Source: Clostridium sp. M62/1
Lineage (GTDB): Bacteria; Bacillota; Clostridia; Lachnospirales; Lachnospiraceae
Assembly: GCF_020736365.1 (NCBI RefSeq)
Contig: NZ_CP085988.1
Span: 874,001 to 938,000 of the forward strand
DNA: 64,000 nt
Direction of reading: 5' to 3'
Shown here in pieces: positions 38,043 through 47,492 of the stretch (its first letter is position 1; each line of letters starts with the position of its first letter). The position numbers and the translations under genes are program-made. The notes under the pieces are model-generated. The model worked only from the letters and a program-made list of their open reading frames with translations, was not told where the DNA came from and did no database searches.

Positions 38043-38839
38043 TTAGAGATATAACGCTGGGACAGTATTATCCGGTGGATTCGTGTATCCACCGTCTGGA
38101 TCCCAGAACAAAGCTGTTTGGAACCATGGTATTTATTATCTCGCTGTTTCTGGCTGACAGCGTGTGGGGCTATGTTTTGGCCACCCTTGTGCTGGCAGCT
38201 GTGATCCGCTGTTCCAGGGTTCCGTTTAAATTCATGGTTAAGGGGCTTAAGGCGGTGGTATTTCTTTTGATTATCAGCGTCAGCTTCAACCTGTTTCTCA
38301 CGCAGGGTACCCCTATTGTGAAGGTGGGATTTCTGCAGATTACGAGGGAGGGAGTCAGGCTTGCCGTTTTCATGGGACTGCGCCTGATCTATCTGGTGAT
38401 CGGCTCGTCGGTGATGACGCTCACCACAACGCCGAACCAGCTGACAGACGGTCTGGAGAAGGGACTTCATTTCTTAAACCGCTTCCGGGTTCCGGTGCAT
38501 GAGATCTCCATGATGATGTCCATTGCGCTGCGCTTTATCCCCATTCTGGTGGAGGAGACGGACAAGATTATGAAGGCCCAGATGGCCAGAGGAGCCGACT
38601 TCGAGAGCGGAAACCTGATTCAGAGAGCCAAGAGCATGATCCCGATTCTGGTGCCGCTTTTTATCTCTGCCTTCCGCCGGGCCACGGATCTGGCCATGGC
38701 CATGGAGGCCAGGTGCTACCGGGGAGGAGACGGAAGAACGAAGATGAAGCCTCTGCGCTACGAAAGCAGGGACAGAATTGCCTATGTGCTGTTCTTTGCT
38801 TATCTGGCAGTTATGGCAGCTCTTAAAATATTCTTATAA
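38039..38839 (+). CDS. ecfT: ECF transporter transmembrane subunit EcfT
   Basis: This 266-residue membrane protein overlaps the ATPase gene by ATGA, so synthesis is coupled. It has the EcfT coupling-helix motif twice in variant form: [13 protein letters not shown] and [15 protein letters not shown], both A-R-G/C-type. It links the fused ATPases to exchangeable S components, none of which is in the window. Confidence 0.93.
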   Translation: MIRDITLGQYYPVDSCIHRLDPRTKLFGTMVFIISLFLADSVWGYVLATLVLAAVIRCSRVPFKFMVKGLKAVVFLLIISVSFNLFLTQGTPIVKVGFLQITREGVRLAVFMGLRLIYLVIGSSVMTLTTTPNQLTDGLEKGLHFLNRFRVPVHEISMMMSIALRFIPILVEETDKIMKAQMARGADFESGNLIQRAKSMIPILVPLFISAFRRATDLAMAMEARCYRGGDGRTKMKPLRYESRDRIAYVLFFAYLAVMAALKIFL

Positions 38840-38845
38840 CCCAGA

Positions 38846-38886
38846 TTAGCGGTTTGTCTCTCCGGCCAGGGAAGATAAACCGCTAA
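38846..38886. repeat. 10-bp inverted repeat between ecfT and truA
   Basis: TTAGCGGTTT (38846-38855) is perfectly complementary to AAACCGCTAA (38877-38886) across 21 bases. No T run follows, so it may be an RNA structure or an operator rather than a terminator. Confidence 0.65.
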
Positions 38887-38940
38887 AATGTGTCTGGTGA
38901 TGGAAACAACAGGAATACAAGACAGGAAAGGAATGTTCAG

Positions 38941-40047
38941 ATGAAACGGATCAGACTGACGGTTGCCTATGACGGTACCAATTACTGCGGCTGGCAGCTG
39001 CAGCCAAACGGAATCACCATAGAGGAGGTTTTAAACAGGGCGCTCTCAGAGCTTTTGAAGGAGGAGATTCAGGTGGTGGGAGCCAGCCGCACCGATTCCG
39101 GCGTGCACGCTATGGGGAATATTGCGGTGTTCGACACAGAGAGCCGGATCCCGCCGGAGAAAATCTGCTTTGCTCTGAACCAGAGGCTGCCGGAGGATGT
39201 GAGGGTTCAGAAATCAGAGGAGGTGCCTCTGACGTTTCACCCCAGGAAGGCCAACTGTGTGAAAACGTATGAGTATAAGATCCTGAACCGGAAAATCGAT
39301 ATGCCTTTAAACCGGCTGTACTGTCATTTCTGCTATTTTGACCTGGATGTGGAGAAAATGAGGAGGGCAGCCGCCTTTCTGGTGGGAGAGCATGATTTTA
39401 AGAGCTTCTGCACGGTGAGAACCCAGGCGGAAGAGACGGTGCGCACGATCTACAGCCTTACGGTTGACAGGGGGGCAGACGACGTGATTGTGATCCGCAT
39501 CAGCGGAAGCGGCTTCCTCTACAATATGGTACGGATTATCACGGGAACCCTTGTAAAGATCGGCATGGGCGTATGGCCGCCGGAGTATATGGAGGAGATT
39601 CTGGAGGCCAGGGACAGGGCGGCGGCAGGGCCGACGATCCCGGCTAAGGGGCTGACGCTGGTGAGTATGGAGTATGAGAAGGAGCCGGCAGACTGTGTGA
39701 GGGGAGAAAACAGACATTGGAGCTACTGCCTGGATCAGAGGCATCTCTCAGAGGGCTATTCTGTCTTAACCATTGAGCGGTGCGAGGAAGGGGAGCTTGA
39801 CGGCGTCCTGCGGCGCATGATTCACCAGGCGGTGAGAAACGGTGCCAAACGGGTGTATGTGACAGACACCGGGCTTACAGGCCCTGCCTCTGCAGGCCCG
39901 GAGGCCGCCGGGACAGGGGAGAGAACCTGCGGGGCAGCCGGAAGGCTTCATCCGGGGGATAAGTTTGGCTACTACCGCCTGGCAGAGCCGGATGGGGGAG
40001 ACGAAACACCTGCAGACGGCTTCCTGACGGCGGTGTACGAGGGGTAA
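38941..40047 (+). CDS. truA: tRNA pseudouridine synthase A with C-terminal extension
   Basis: The first roughly 250 residues are a complete TruA (YDGTNYCGWQLQPNG; catalytic Asp52 in GASRTDSGVHA; GSGFLYNMVRIITGTLV), which makes pseudouridine at tRNA positions 38-40. About 118 further residues follow (starting near HWSYCLDQRHLSEGYSVLTI and including LRRMIHQAVRNGAKRVYVTD). This extra region is absent from typical TruA of about 250-270 residues, and I do not recognise it. The ATG at 38941 follows AAAGGA; the frame is open back to 38890. Confidence 0.88.
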   Translation: MKRIRLTVAYDGTNYCGWQLQPNGITIEEVLNRALSELLKEEIQVVGASRTDSGVHAMGNIAVFDTESRIPPEKICFALNQRLPEDVRVQKSEEVPLTFHPRKANCVKTYEYKILNRKIDMPLNRLYCHFCYFDLDVEKMRRAAAFLVGEHDFKSFCTVRTQAEETVRTIYSLTVDRGADDVIVIRISGSGFLYNMVRIITGTLVKIGMGVWPPEYMEEILEARDRAAAGPTIPAKGLTLVSMEYEKEPADCVRGENRHWSYCLDQRHLSEGYSVLTIERCEEGELDGVLRRMIHQAVRNGAKRVYVTDTGLTGPASAGPEAAGTGERTCGAAGRLHPGDKFGYYRLAEPDGGDETPADGFLTAVYEG

Positions 40048-40142
40048 GGCTTCGGCCGGAGGCGACGGGCGCGGCCTCTGAAGAGGGGGCGGCGCCTGCG
40101 GGGCCTGTGCGGAAAAAGTTTGGAAAGGGAGGATGCCTGGCA

Positions 40143-41621
40143 ATGAGCCGGACACTGGTATATCTGATCTATTTTACGCTCTACTCCTTTCTTCTTCTAT
40201 TTATCGGAAAATCTTCTCTGAGGGACAGCGATTCCATCTCGAAGTTTTTCATCGGGGAAAGGAAGAACGGGACGAGAGCGCTCTTTTTTACCTTCGTGGG
40301 AACCTGGATCTCGGCTGCCACGATTCTGGGTTATACGGGAAATGTGTACCAGAACGGAACGCGGGTGCTGGCAGTGTCCGTGATCCCGTGGTTTATCGGA
40401 GCCCTGCTTTTGTACTCCATTGTGGGGAGACTCAGGGAGTATGAAATTTATACGATACCGGAGCTGTTTGGAAAGCGGTTTGATTCCAGGCTTCTGCAGG
40501 TGATGTCGGGCCTTCTGACGGCGGGAGGCTACATCCTTTATCTGGTGATCCAGATCAAGGGGTTCGGGATTGCGGCTGCCAGCCTTCTGAACATTGACTA
40601 TAAGGTGGCAGTGTTTCTCGTCTATCTGTTTATCCTGTACTCTACCTTCGGAGGATTTAACTCGGTCACCAAATCAGATGCCTGCAACCTGGTGATGCTC
40701 ACGATCAGCGTTGCCATCGTGTACTTTACAGTGCTGAGCCGTGTGGAGGGAGCGTGGTTTCTGACGGACAGCCTGGTGAAAGAGCGGATAGCGGCCAGGG
40801 GCTTTGCGGCGGAAGGGGGAGGCATATTTGAGGGATACTCTGGCTTTATGTATGCTACCACCTTCTTTGGATGGGGAATGGGGCTGGCGGCGAACCCTCA
40901 GTACCTGATCCGCATAGTGGCGGCGAAGGATCACAGAAGCGCGCGGCAGATGATTGTGTGGGCCCTTCTTTTTCTGGCCGCCGTCTACTTTGCTCTGACA
41001 GAGATCGGGCTGGGACTTCGCATTCTGTACCCTGAGCTGATAGACCGGTGCGCCACGGATGATATTTTTGTCTATGCAGTCAACAACATGATGTTTTCCA
41101 GGTTCAGCGGCTTTTTCCTGCTGAGCGTGATAGGGGCCTGCATCTCTACGGCCAATTCCCAGCTCCTTCTGATCGGCTCTTCCCTGTCCTACGACGTGAC
41201 AAACGAGCTGGCCGGGCGGAGACTTTCAGAGGAACGGCTCTTAAATCTCACAAGGCTGTTCATCTTCATCGGCGGGACATCTGCCCTTCTCCTGTCGCTC
41301 AACCCGCCGGGAGACATTCTCTCCTTCGGAAGCGATATCTGGGGACTGTTTTCAGCCATGTTTACGCCTCTGATTTACGGAGGACTGTACTGGAAACGGG
41401 GCAGCAGGCAGGGAGCGCTGGCAGCCTTTTTCACAGGGGCGGTCTGCAGCGGTCTGTTCTACCGGATGGCCCTTCCCGTATACTGGGCCTTTCCTGCCAC
41501 AGCCTGCTCCACGGCAGTGTATCTGCTTGTTTCACTCTGGGGAGAGAGAAAAGCTGGCCGGGACACTAAGAAAGAGGGGAAGGAGGGAGATGGCGGTGAA
41601 GCGTCTGGTGAGAAGATTTGA
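40143..41621 (+). CDS. Sodium:solute symporter family protein (SSS)
   Basis: This 492-residue protein has about 13 membrane segments and the SSS fold (FFIGERKNGTRALFFTFVGT with WISAATILGYTGNVYQNG; the later GACISTANSQLLLIGSSLSY is the Na-site helix). The substrate is unknown. It precedes a two-component pair, overlapping the kinase gene, so transport and signalling are probably linked. ATG 40143 follows AAAGGGAGG; the upstream GTG at 40107 in the same frame lacks a site. Confidence 0.84.
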   Translation: MSRTLVYLIYFTLYSFLLLFIGKSSLRDSDSISKFFIGERKNGTRALFFTFVGTWISAATILGYTGNVYQNGTRVLAVSVIPWFIGALLLYSIVGRLREYEIYTIPELFGKRFDSRLLQVMSGLLTAGGYILYLVIQIKGFGIAAASLLNIDYKVAVFLVYLFILYSTFGGFNSVTKSDACNLVMLTISVAIVYFTVLSRVEGAWFLTDSLVKERIAARGFAAEGGGIFEGYSGFMYATTFFGWGMGLAANPQYLIRIVAAKDHRSARQMIVWALLFLAAVYFALTEIGLGLRILYPELIDRCATDDIFVYAVNNMMFSRFSGFFLLSVIGACISTANSQLLLIGSSLSYDVTNELAGRRLSEERLLNLTRLFIFIGGTSALLLSLNPPGDILSFGSDIWGLFSAMFTPLIYGGLYWKRGSRQGALAAFFTGAVCSGLFYRMALPVYWAFPATACSTAVYLLVSLWGERKAGRDTKKEGKEGDGGEASGEKI

Positions 41622-42981
41622 GAGCTGGCTGTTTCAGCTGGAAAATGAGATTCTGCTTCCGTTTCTGGCGGTGGGTATCATCGTTATCTGCGGATTCGGC
41701 GCCATTTCCTTTTACAATGGCTATACCATTCAGAAAAACAGCCTGGAATCCATGGCCAGGCAGATGTTTACTGTCACCAACCAGAATATCGATTTCCTGG
41801 CGCCCAGGGCTTCACAGGAGGAGATACGGGAGCGGTATCGGAAAGAATGCCATGAGTATCTGAGGATAACGGACGGCAGAGGGCAGGTGATTGCAGATCC
41901 CGGGATTCCGGCCGGGAGGGAACTGGCGGTGCTTGCAGAGGAAGGGGGAAATACCCTTGGCTGGAAGCTGGAATTTCTGGTGGACAGGAAGGCATTTCTG
42001 GAGCAGATAGTGGAGAGCCAGAGATATGTGGTCATCGGCGCCATCGCCGCTCTCCTTATTATCATACAGGCCAGCATTTTTATTTCCTACAATATCGCCC
42101 TGCCCATCCGGAATATGAGCCGTACCTGCCAGGAGATCAATGAAAACAGGGGAGGCTACAGAAGCTACCGCTTCGAGGCGGTCAGACGCCGGGATGAGAT
42201 CGGGCAGCTGGCGACGACCTTTGAGCTGCTCCTGAAAAATATGGACAACTATACGAAGATGGAGTATACAAGCCGCATGTCTGCAGCGCTGGCCCACGAG
42301 ATCAAAAATCCCATTGCCGGCATACGCTCAGGCATTCAGCTGCTGCAGGGAAGGGCTGCAAAGGAGGGCGACCGGATGCTCTGCGAGAGTATGATACGGG
42401 AGATTGACCGGGTGACTGCCCTGATTACCGATCTGTTTACCCTGTCGGTGAAAAAGGACAGCGTCAGGGAGCTGACTGCCCTCGAGCCGATTCTGCGGGA
42501 GCTGGAGCTGTTTTACGTGAAGGGGCTGAAGCAGCAGGGAATTTCCTTTTTCGCGGAAGTGGAGGGGGAGCCTGAGGCCTGGCTCAATGGAAATGAGCTT
42601 CGCCAGATACTCCACAACCTTATCGGAAACAGTGTCAAGGCCATAGGAAAGGGACAGGAGGGGGTGATCCGCCTGACGGCCCGGACCGCGGGCAGCTCTC
42701 AGGGCAGCGGAGAAAAGCGGCCCGGCCGCCTGGCCGAGATCACCCTTACGGATAATGGCTGCGGGATGACGCCGGAAGAACTTGAGAGGGCTATGGAGCC
42801 GTTTTACACGAAAAGCGTCAACGGGATCGGACTGGGACTTGCCATCGTGAAGAAGCTGGTAGAGCAGAACAGGGGCATTCTGGAGCTTGAGAGCGCGCCG
42901 GGGGCCGGGACCAGGGTACGGCTCTGCTTTGAGACAAAAAGTCTGGAAGAGCCGGAGAAACATACGGGGCAGGAGAGCTGA
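41590..42981 (+). CDS. Membrane sensor histidine kinase
   Basis: This protein of about 463 residues has a membrane segment near residues 22-42, an extracytoplasmic sensor region, a second segment (about 145-168), a HAMP-like stretch, the H-box ALAHEIKNPIAGIRSG and an HATPase domain (NLIGNSVKAIGKG, TDNGCGMTPEE, GLGLAIVKKLVEQN). It is of the NtrB/ZraS-like class that pairs with sigma-54 regulators. It overlaps the symporter gene by 32 bases. GTG 41596 is an alternative start because GGAGGG lies very near the ATG. Confidence 0.9.
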   Translation: MAVKRLVRRFESWLFQLENEILLPFLAVGIIVICGFGAISFYNGYTIQKNSLESMARQMFTVTNQNIDFLAPRASQEEIRERYRKECHEYLRITDGRGQVIADPGIPAGRELAVLAEEGGNTLGWKLEFLVDRKAFLEQIVESQRYVVIGAIAALLIIIQASIFISYNIALPIRNMSRTCQEINENRGGYRSYRFEAVRRRDEIGQLATTFELLLKNMDNYTKMEYTSRMSAALAHEIKNPIAGIRSGIQLLQGRAAKEGDRMLCESMIREIDRVTALITDLFTLSVKKDSVRELTALEPILRELELFYVKGLKQQGISFFAEVEGEPEAWLNGNELRQILHNLIGNSVKAIGKGQEGVIRLTARTAGSSQGSGEKRPGRLAEITLTDNGCGMTPEELERAMEPFYTKSVNGIGLGLAIVKKLVEQNRGILELESAPGAGTRVRLCFETKSLEEPEKHTGQES

Positions 42982-43023
42982 TGAGACTGCAGGAGGAATG
43001 TTTTCTGAGCATGGAGGGATGAT

Positions 43024-44385
43024 ATGAGCAGAATTTTAATCGTAGACGACGAATTTCTGATCCGCTACACCTTAGAGGAGGGGCTGAGGGATCGGGGCCA
43101 TGAAACCTGGTCTGCCGAAACTGTGGAGGAGGGGGTGGAGAAAGCAAAAAAGTTCCACCCGGAGGCTGTGCTGCTTGACAATCTGCTGGAAAAGAGCAAG
43201 GGCATAGACGAGATAGCCACCTTCAAGGCTTTGGATCCCAATGTCCAGGTGATTCTGATGACAGCCTACGGCTCGGTGGAGCAGGCAGTGGAGGCCGTAA
43301 AGAGAGGGGCTTATGACTATATTTTAAAGCCCTTTGACATTGATGACATCGAGCTGGCCGTGAAGAGGAGCGTGGAGCAGGCCAGAAGCAGAGAGTCTCT
43401 GGAATATCTAAAGGGAGAGACACAGGAGTTTCTGGGAATCAGCGACGCCGTGGGCCAGATCAGAAGGCATATCGAGATACTGGGGGAAAACAGCTCCGTC
43501 AATGTGCTGATCCGGGGGGAGACCGGAACAGGAAAGGAGGTGGCCGCCCGCCTGATCCACGATATGAGCAGACGTCCCGGCCTGATGGTTCGGATCAACT
43601 GCGGAGCTATCCCGGAAAACCTTCTGGAAAATGAGCTGTTCGGCTATGAGAGGGGGGCCTTTGCAGGGGCCATGAGGACGAAAAAGGGGCTCATCGAGAT
43701 GGCAGACGGAGGGACCGTCTTTTTCGACGAGGTAGGGGAGATGCCCCTTTCCATGCAGTCAAAGCTCCTGACCTTCCTCGACGACAGGAAGATCAAGAGG
43801 GTAGGAGGGCTGGAGGATATTCAGGTGGATGTGAGGATCATTGCAGCCACAAACAGAAATCTGGAAAAGGCGGTGGAGCAGGGGCTGTTCAGGCAGGATC
43901 TGTTTTACCGGCTGAATGTCATGCAGCTTGTGATTCCGCCACTCAGGGAGAGGAGGGAGGACATCCCGGTCCTCTGCGATTACTATCTGGACTATTACAA
44001 TAAGCAGTTTGCCAGAAGCATAGACCAGGTGGAGCCCTCATTTATGCGGGAACTTCTGCTCTACGACTGGAAGGGCAATGTGAGAGAACTGAAAAACATT
44101 TTTGAGAGATGCTTCCTTCTGAGTCCCGGACGGGTATTGGAAAAACACGTAGAGCTGGCGGGAAGAAGCAGGGAGGAGACAGATAAGGAGGGGGAGAGCT
44201 TCCCCATAAAGGATCTGGAGAAGGGACCGGTGGATCTGGAAAAGGAGGTGCAGGAGCTGGAGCGGCTGTATATGGAGAAGGCTTTAAAGCTGTGCACCGG
44301 AAACCAGACAAAGGCTGCCGCGCTGCTTGGTATTACCCGGTTTTCCATGAAGAGAAAGCTGGAGCGAAAGGAAGAGCTGCAGTGA
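43024..44385 (+). CDS. NtrC-family response regulator with GAFAGA variant
   Basis: This 453-residue regulator has a receiver domain (DD at residues 8-9, phospho-acceptor Asp52, Lys in YILKPFD), an AAA+ sigma-54 activator domain (GETGTGKE, Walker B GGTVFFDEVGEMP) and a Fis-type helix-turn-helix (NQTKAAALLGITRFSMKRKL). The sigma-54 contact loop reads GAFAGA (residues 211-216) instead of GAFTGA. It should respond to the adjacent kinase and act on the symporter or the pxp operon. I found no -24/-12 promoter upstream of either. Confidence 0.92.
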   Translation: MSRILIVDDEFLIRYTLEEGLRDRGHETWSAETVEEGVEKAKKFHPEAVLLDNLLEKSKGIDEIATFKALDPNVQVILMTAYGSVEQAVEAVKRGAYDYILKPFDIDDIELAVKRSVEQARSRESLEYLKGETQEFLGISDAVGQIRRHIEILGENSSVNVLIRGETGTGKEVAARLIHDMSRRPGLMVRINCGAIPENLLENELFGYERGAFAGAMRTKKGLIEMADGGTVFFDEVGEMPLSMQSKLLTFLDDRKIKRVGGLEDIQVDVRIIAATNRNLEKAVEQGLFRQDLFYRLNVMQLVIPPLRERREDIPVLCDYYLDYYNKQFARSIDQVEPSFMRELLLYDWKGNVRELKNIFERCFLLSPGRVLEKHVELAGRSREETDKEGESFPIKDLEKGPVDLEKEVQELERLYMEKALKLCTGNQTKAAALLGITRFSMKRKLERKEELQ

Positions 44386-44415
44386 CAGAGGCAGCCCTCT
44401 GGTGCGAAAATACAC

Positions 44416-44464
44416 ATCGTGCAGAAACGCACAGAACAATCGTGCGTTTCTGCACGATTTTTTT
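44416..44464 (+). terminator. Terminator after the response regulator
   Basis: A 17-bp perfect stem (44416-44432 with 44442-44458), a 9-nt loop and seven T residues. The same arms (TGCAGAAACGCA and TGCGTTTCTGCA) could also serve as a pair of regulator binding sites. Confidence 0.9.
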
Positions 44465-44503
44465 CTATTTCTAAAAATAAAATTAAGAAAAAAGAAAATA
44501 TGA

Positions 44504-44532
44504 TTGAAAAGCACAGGTGAATCAGTTAAAAT
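44504..44532 (+). promoter_or_regulatory. Promoter of the pxp operon
   Basis: TTGAAA (44504-44509), 17 bp, TAAAAT (44527-44532). This is a sigma-A type promoter. Confidence 0.65.
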
Positions 44533-44611
44533 TTTGTCTATATAAACGAAAATAGCAGCCGGCAGAGCTGACTGCCCGTTTTCACAGGAAGGAACAACAG
44601 GAGGTAGTGCT

Positions 44612-45373
44612 ATGTATTTTGTAGATTTGAACAGTGATCTGGGAGAGAGCTTCGGCAACTACACGATCGGAATGGATGAGGAGATTTTAAAGTACGTTTC
44701 ATCTGCCAATGTAGCCTGCGGATGGCATGCAGGAGATGCCATGGTGATGGAAAAGACTGTTGCCCTGGCAAAGCAGTTTGGCACAGCAGTGGGAGCCCAT
44801 CCGGGATTTCCGGACCTGATGGGATTCGGCCGCAGGAACATGGCAGTGACTCCCGAGGAGGCCAAGGCCTATGTGAAATACCAGTTAGGCGCGCTGCAGG
44901 CATTTGCCAAGGGCCATGGGGTAAAGATTCAGCACGTGAAGCCTCACGGAGCCCTCTACAATATGGCCGCTGTGGACGAGAAGCTGGCCAGAGCCATGTG
45001 TGAGGCAGTTTACGAGGTGGACAAGGACATTATTTTCATGGGACTTGCAGGCTCCAGGATGATCACGGCAGCTGAGGAAGTAGGCCTCCGGGCAGCCAGC
45101 GAGGTGTTCGCAGACCGGGCTTACAATGATGACGGAACTCTGGTCTCCAGAAAGCTCCCAGGAGCTGTGATCAAGGATAAGGATCTGGCCATCAGGAGAG
45201 TAGTCCGCATGGTAAAGGAAGGAAAGGTCGAGAGCATCAGCGGAAAGGACATCGACATCAAGGCAGACTCCATCTGCGTGCACGGGGATAACCCGAAGGC
45301 TCTGGAATTCGTGAAGAATATCAGAGAAACCCTTGAGAAAGAGGGAGTTGTTATCTCCAATCTGATGAGATAG
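44612..45373 (+). CDS. pxpA: 5-oxoprolinase subunit A (LamB/YcsF family)
   Basis: This 253-residue protein begins [20 protein letters not shown] and contains [29 protein letters not shown] and [10 protein letters not shown], the signatures of PxpA. With PxpB and PxpC it hydrolyses 5-oxoproline (pyroglutamate) to glutamate using ATP. All three subunits follow in one operon, with a transporter gene between A and B. Confidence 0.94.
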   Translation: MYFVDLNSDLGESFGNYTIGMDEEILKYVSSANVACGWHAGDAMVMEKTVALAKQFGTAVGAHPGFPDLMGFGRRNMAVTPEEAKAYVKYQLGALQAFAKGHGVKIQHVKPHGALYNMAAVDEKLARAMCEAVYEVDKDIIFMGLAGSRMITAAEEVGLRAASEVFADRAYNDDGTLVSRKLPGAVIKDKDLAIRRVVRMVKEGKVESISGKDIDIKADSICVHGDNPKALEFVKNIRETLEKEGVVISNLMR

Positions 45374-45424
45374 CAGACCTGTGCCCGGCGAGGGGCGAAA
45401 ACAAAATCTTGGAGGAAACTACAT

Positions 45425-46645
45425 ATGGGAGACAAAAAAGAGAAGGGCAATATGACTGCCCTCATAGGAGCAGCATTTCTGATGGCCACTTCTGCCATCG
45501 GACCTGGCTTCCTGACGCAGACGGCCACCTTTACAGGACAGTATATGTCTACATTCGCCATGGTAATCGTGTGCACGATCCTTCTGGACGTGACGACACA
45601 GTTAAACATCTGGTCGATTATCGGCGTATCCGGCATGAGAGGGCAGGATATCGCAAACAAGGTGATCCCCGGACTCGGATATTTCATCGCATTTTTAGTG
45701 GCTCTGGGCGGCTTTGTGTTCAACATCGGAAACGTCGGCGGCGGAGCCACGGGACTGAATGTCATGTTCGGCCTTCCGATTCCGGCAGGCTGCATCATTT
45801 CAGGAGCCATCGGAATCCTGATCTTCTTATCCAAGGACGCGAAGGAAGGCATGGATAAGCTGACAAAGTATCTGGGAAGCATTATGATTCTTGTGGTTCT
45901 CTACGTGGTAATCAAGTCGAAGCCTCCGGTGGGAGAGGCTGTGGCAGGAATCGCCAGCTTTGACCAGGCGGGAGATCTGGTGCTTCCGCTAATCACCCTT
46001 CTGGGCGGCAGCTGCGGCGGCTATATCGCTTTCTCAGGAGCCCACAGGCTTCTCGATGCAGGATACAAGGGTGAGAAGGATCTTCCGAAGGTTCGCCAGT
46101 CTGTATTAATGGGCGTGGGCGTTTCAGGAACCATGAGAATCCTTTTGTTCCTGGCAGTTCTGGGTGTGGTGACAGCCATGCCTGAGATTGTAGGCTCAGA
46201 GGGATGGATTGCCAGCCCGCCGGCAGAGGCCTTCCGGGCAGGAGCAGGCGTGATCGGATATAAGATCTTCGGCCTTGTTATCTTCTTTGCCGCCACTACC
46301 TCCATTATCGGAGCAGCCTACACCTCTGTTTCCTTCTTAAAGACGCTGCATCCGTTTATTATGGAGAATGAGAAGTGGTTTGTCATTGGCTTTATCGCCG
46401 TATCAACCGTTGTTATGACGCTGCTCGGACAGCCTGCAACCCTTCTGGTACTGGCAGGCGCTGTCAACGGACTGATTCTTCCGCTGACGCTGATCACGAT
46501 TCTGGCAGCCAGCAGGAATAAGAAGATTGTGGGAGAGCACTATAAGCATCCGACGATTCTCCTGGTTCTCGGCATAGTGGCTGTAATCTTAACGGGAATC
46601 GGAGCGGTGAGATCGCTTCCGAGCATTCTCACCATCTTCGGATAA
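45425..46645 (+). CDS. YcsG-like NRAMP-family transporter
   Basis: This 406-residue protein has about 11 membrane helices and NRAMP-like character, but the metal-binding DPGN of helix 1 reads GPGF (SAIGPGFLTQTATF) and the MPH motif of helix 6 reads SGAH (IAFSGAHRLLD). It is therefore unlikely to be a Mn/Fe carrier. Its place between pxpA and pxpB matches B. subtilis ycsG in the ycsF-kipI-kipA locus, suggesting uptake of 5-oxoproline or a related compound. That role is inference. Confidence 0.8.
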   Translation: MGDKKEKGNMTALIGAAFLMATSAIGPGFLTQTATFTGQYMSTFAMVIVCTILLDVTTQLNIWSIIGVSGMRGQDIANKVIPGLGYFIAFLVALGGFVFNIGNVGGGATGLNVMFGLPIPAGCIISGAIGILIFLSKDAKEGMDKLTKYLGSIMILVVLYVVIKSKPPVGEAVAGIASFDQAGDLVLPLITLLGGSCGGYIAFSGAHRLLDAGYKGEKDLPKVRQSVLMGVGVSGTMRILLFLAVLGVVTAMPEIVGSEGWIASPPAEAFRAGAGVIGYKIFGLVIFFAATTSIIGAAYTSVSFLKTLHPFIMENEKWFVIGFIAVSTVVMTLLGQPATLLVLAGAVNGLILPLTLITILAASRNKKIVGEHYKHPTILLVLGIVAVILTGIGAVRSLPSILTIFG

Positions 46646-46760
46646 GAGTCAGCCGCGAAGGTGCGCTGTACACAGAATTATCATTGATAGGAACCAGAAA
46701 TTGATGCGCCGGGGCCGGAATGGGTTTCCGGCGCATGTTGGAAGAATGGAGGAAATGGCC

Positions 46761-47489
46761 ATGGGAAAAATCAGATATCTCGCCGCAGGCGACAGCTCTG
46801 TGAGCGTTGAGTTTGGAAATGAGATAAGCCCTGAGATCAACAGACAGATCAGGGCCTTTAAGATTGCGGTGGAAAAGAGCGATATTCCTGGAATCGTGGA
46901 AACCGTTCCCACCTACCGCTCTCTGCTGGTCAATTACAGGCCGGAGGTTATCCGCTTTCAGGAGCTGACGAAGGAGTTTGAGGGGCTTATGGGCTCCCTG
47001 GGAAGCATCGTGATTCCACCGCCTGAGGTAATCGAGATCCCTGTCCTCTACGGAGGAGAGATGGGGCCTGACATCGAGAACGTGGCAAAGCACAACCACA
47101 AGACGGTGGACGAGGTGATAAAGATTCACACCTCGAAGGAATACCTGATCTACATGCTGGGCTTTATCGCCGGCTTCCCCTACCTGGGCGGAATGAGCAA
47201 GGAGATTGCGACGCCGCGTCTCACAAGCCCCAGGGTAAAGATCGAGGGCGGCTCTGTGGGAATTGCCGGAGAGCAGACGGGAATTTACCCGGTGGCCTCG
47301 CCGGGAGGCTGGCAGTTAATCGGGCGTACCCCTCTTAAGCTCTACGACGCCGACAGGGAGGAGCCGATCCTTCTCTCTGCAGGTCAGTATATCAAATTCC
47401 GCTCTGTCACAGAGAAGGAGTACAGAGAGATCGAGAAACAGGTAGCAGACAGCACGTACCAGTATGTGAAATACGCGAAGGAGGTGTAG
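46761..47489 (+). CDS. pxpB: 5-oxoprolinase subunit B
   Basis: This 242-residue protein of the KipI family has the typical segments PTYRSLLVNYRP, YLIYMLGFIAGFPYLGGM, PRVKIEGGSVGIAGEQTGIY and SPGGWQLIGRTPLKLYD. It partners PxpC. Its ATG at 46761 is eight bases after GGAGG; the open frame reaches back to 46701. Confidence 0.93.
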   Translation: MGKIRYLAAGDSSVSVEFGNEISPEINRQIRAFKIAVEKSDIPGIVETVPTYRSLLVNYRPEVIRFQELTKEFEGLMGSLGSIVIPPPEVIEIPVLYGGEMGPDIENVAKHNHKTVDEVIKIHTSKEYLIYMLGFIAGFPYLGGMSKEIATPRLTSPRVKIEGGSVGIAGEQTGIYPVASPGGWQLIGRTPLKLYDADREEPILLSAGQYIKFRSVTEKEYREIEKQVADSTYQYVKYAKEV

Positions 47490-47492
47490 GAC

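Noticed and set aside
44386..44611. Sigma-54 (-24/-12) promoter for the pxp operon
   Set aside because: No GG and GC pair at the required spacing was found. A TTGAAA-17-TAAAAT promoter fits better.
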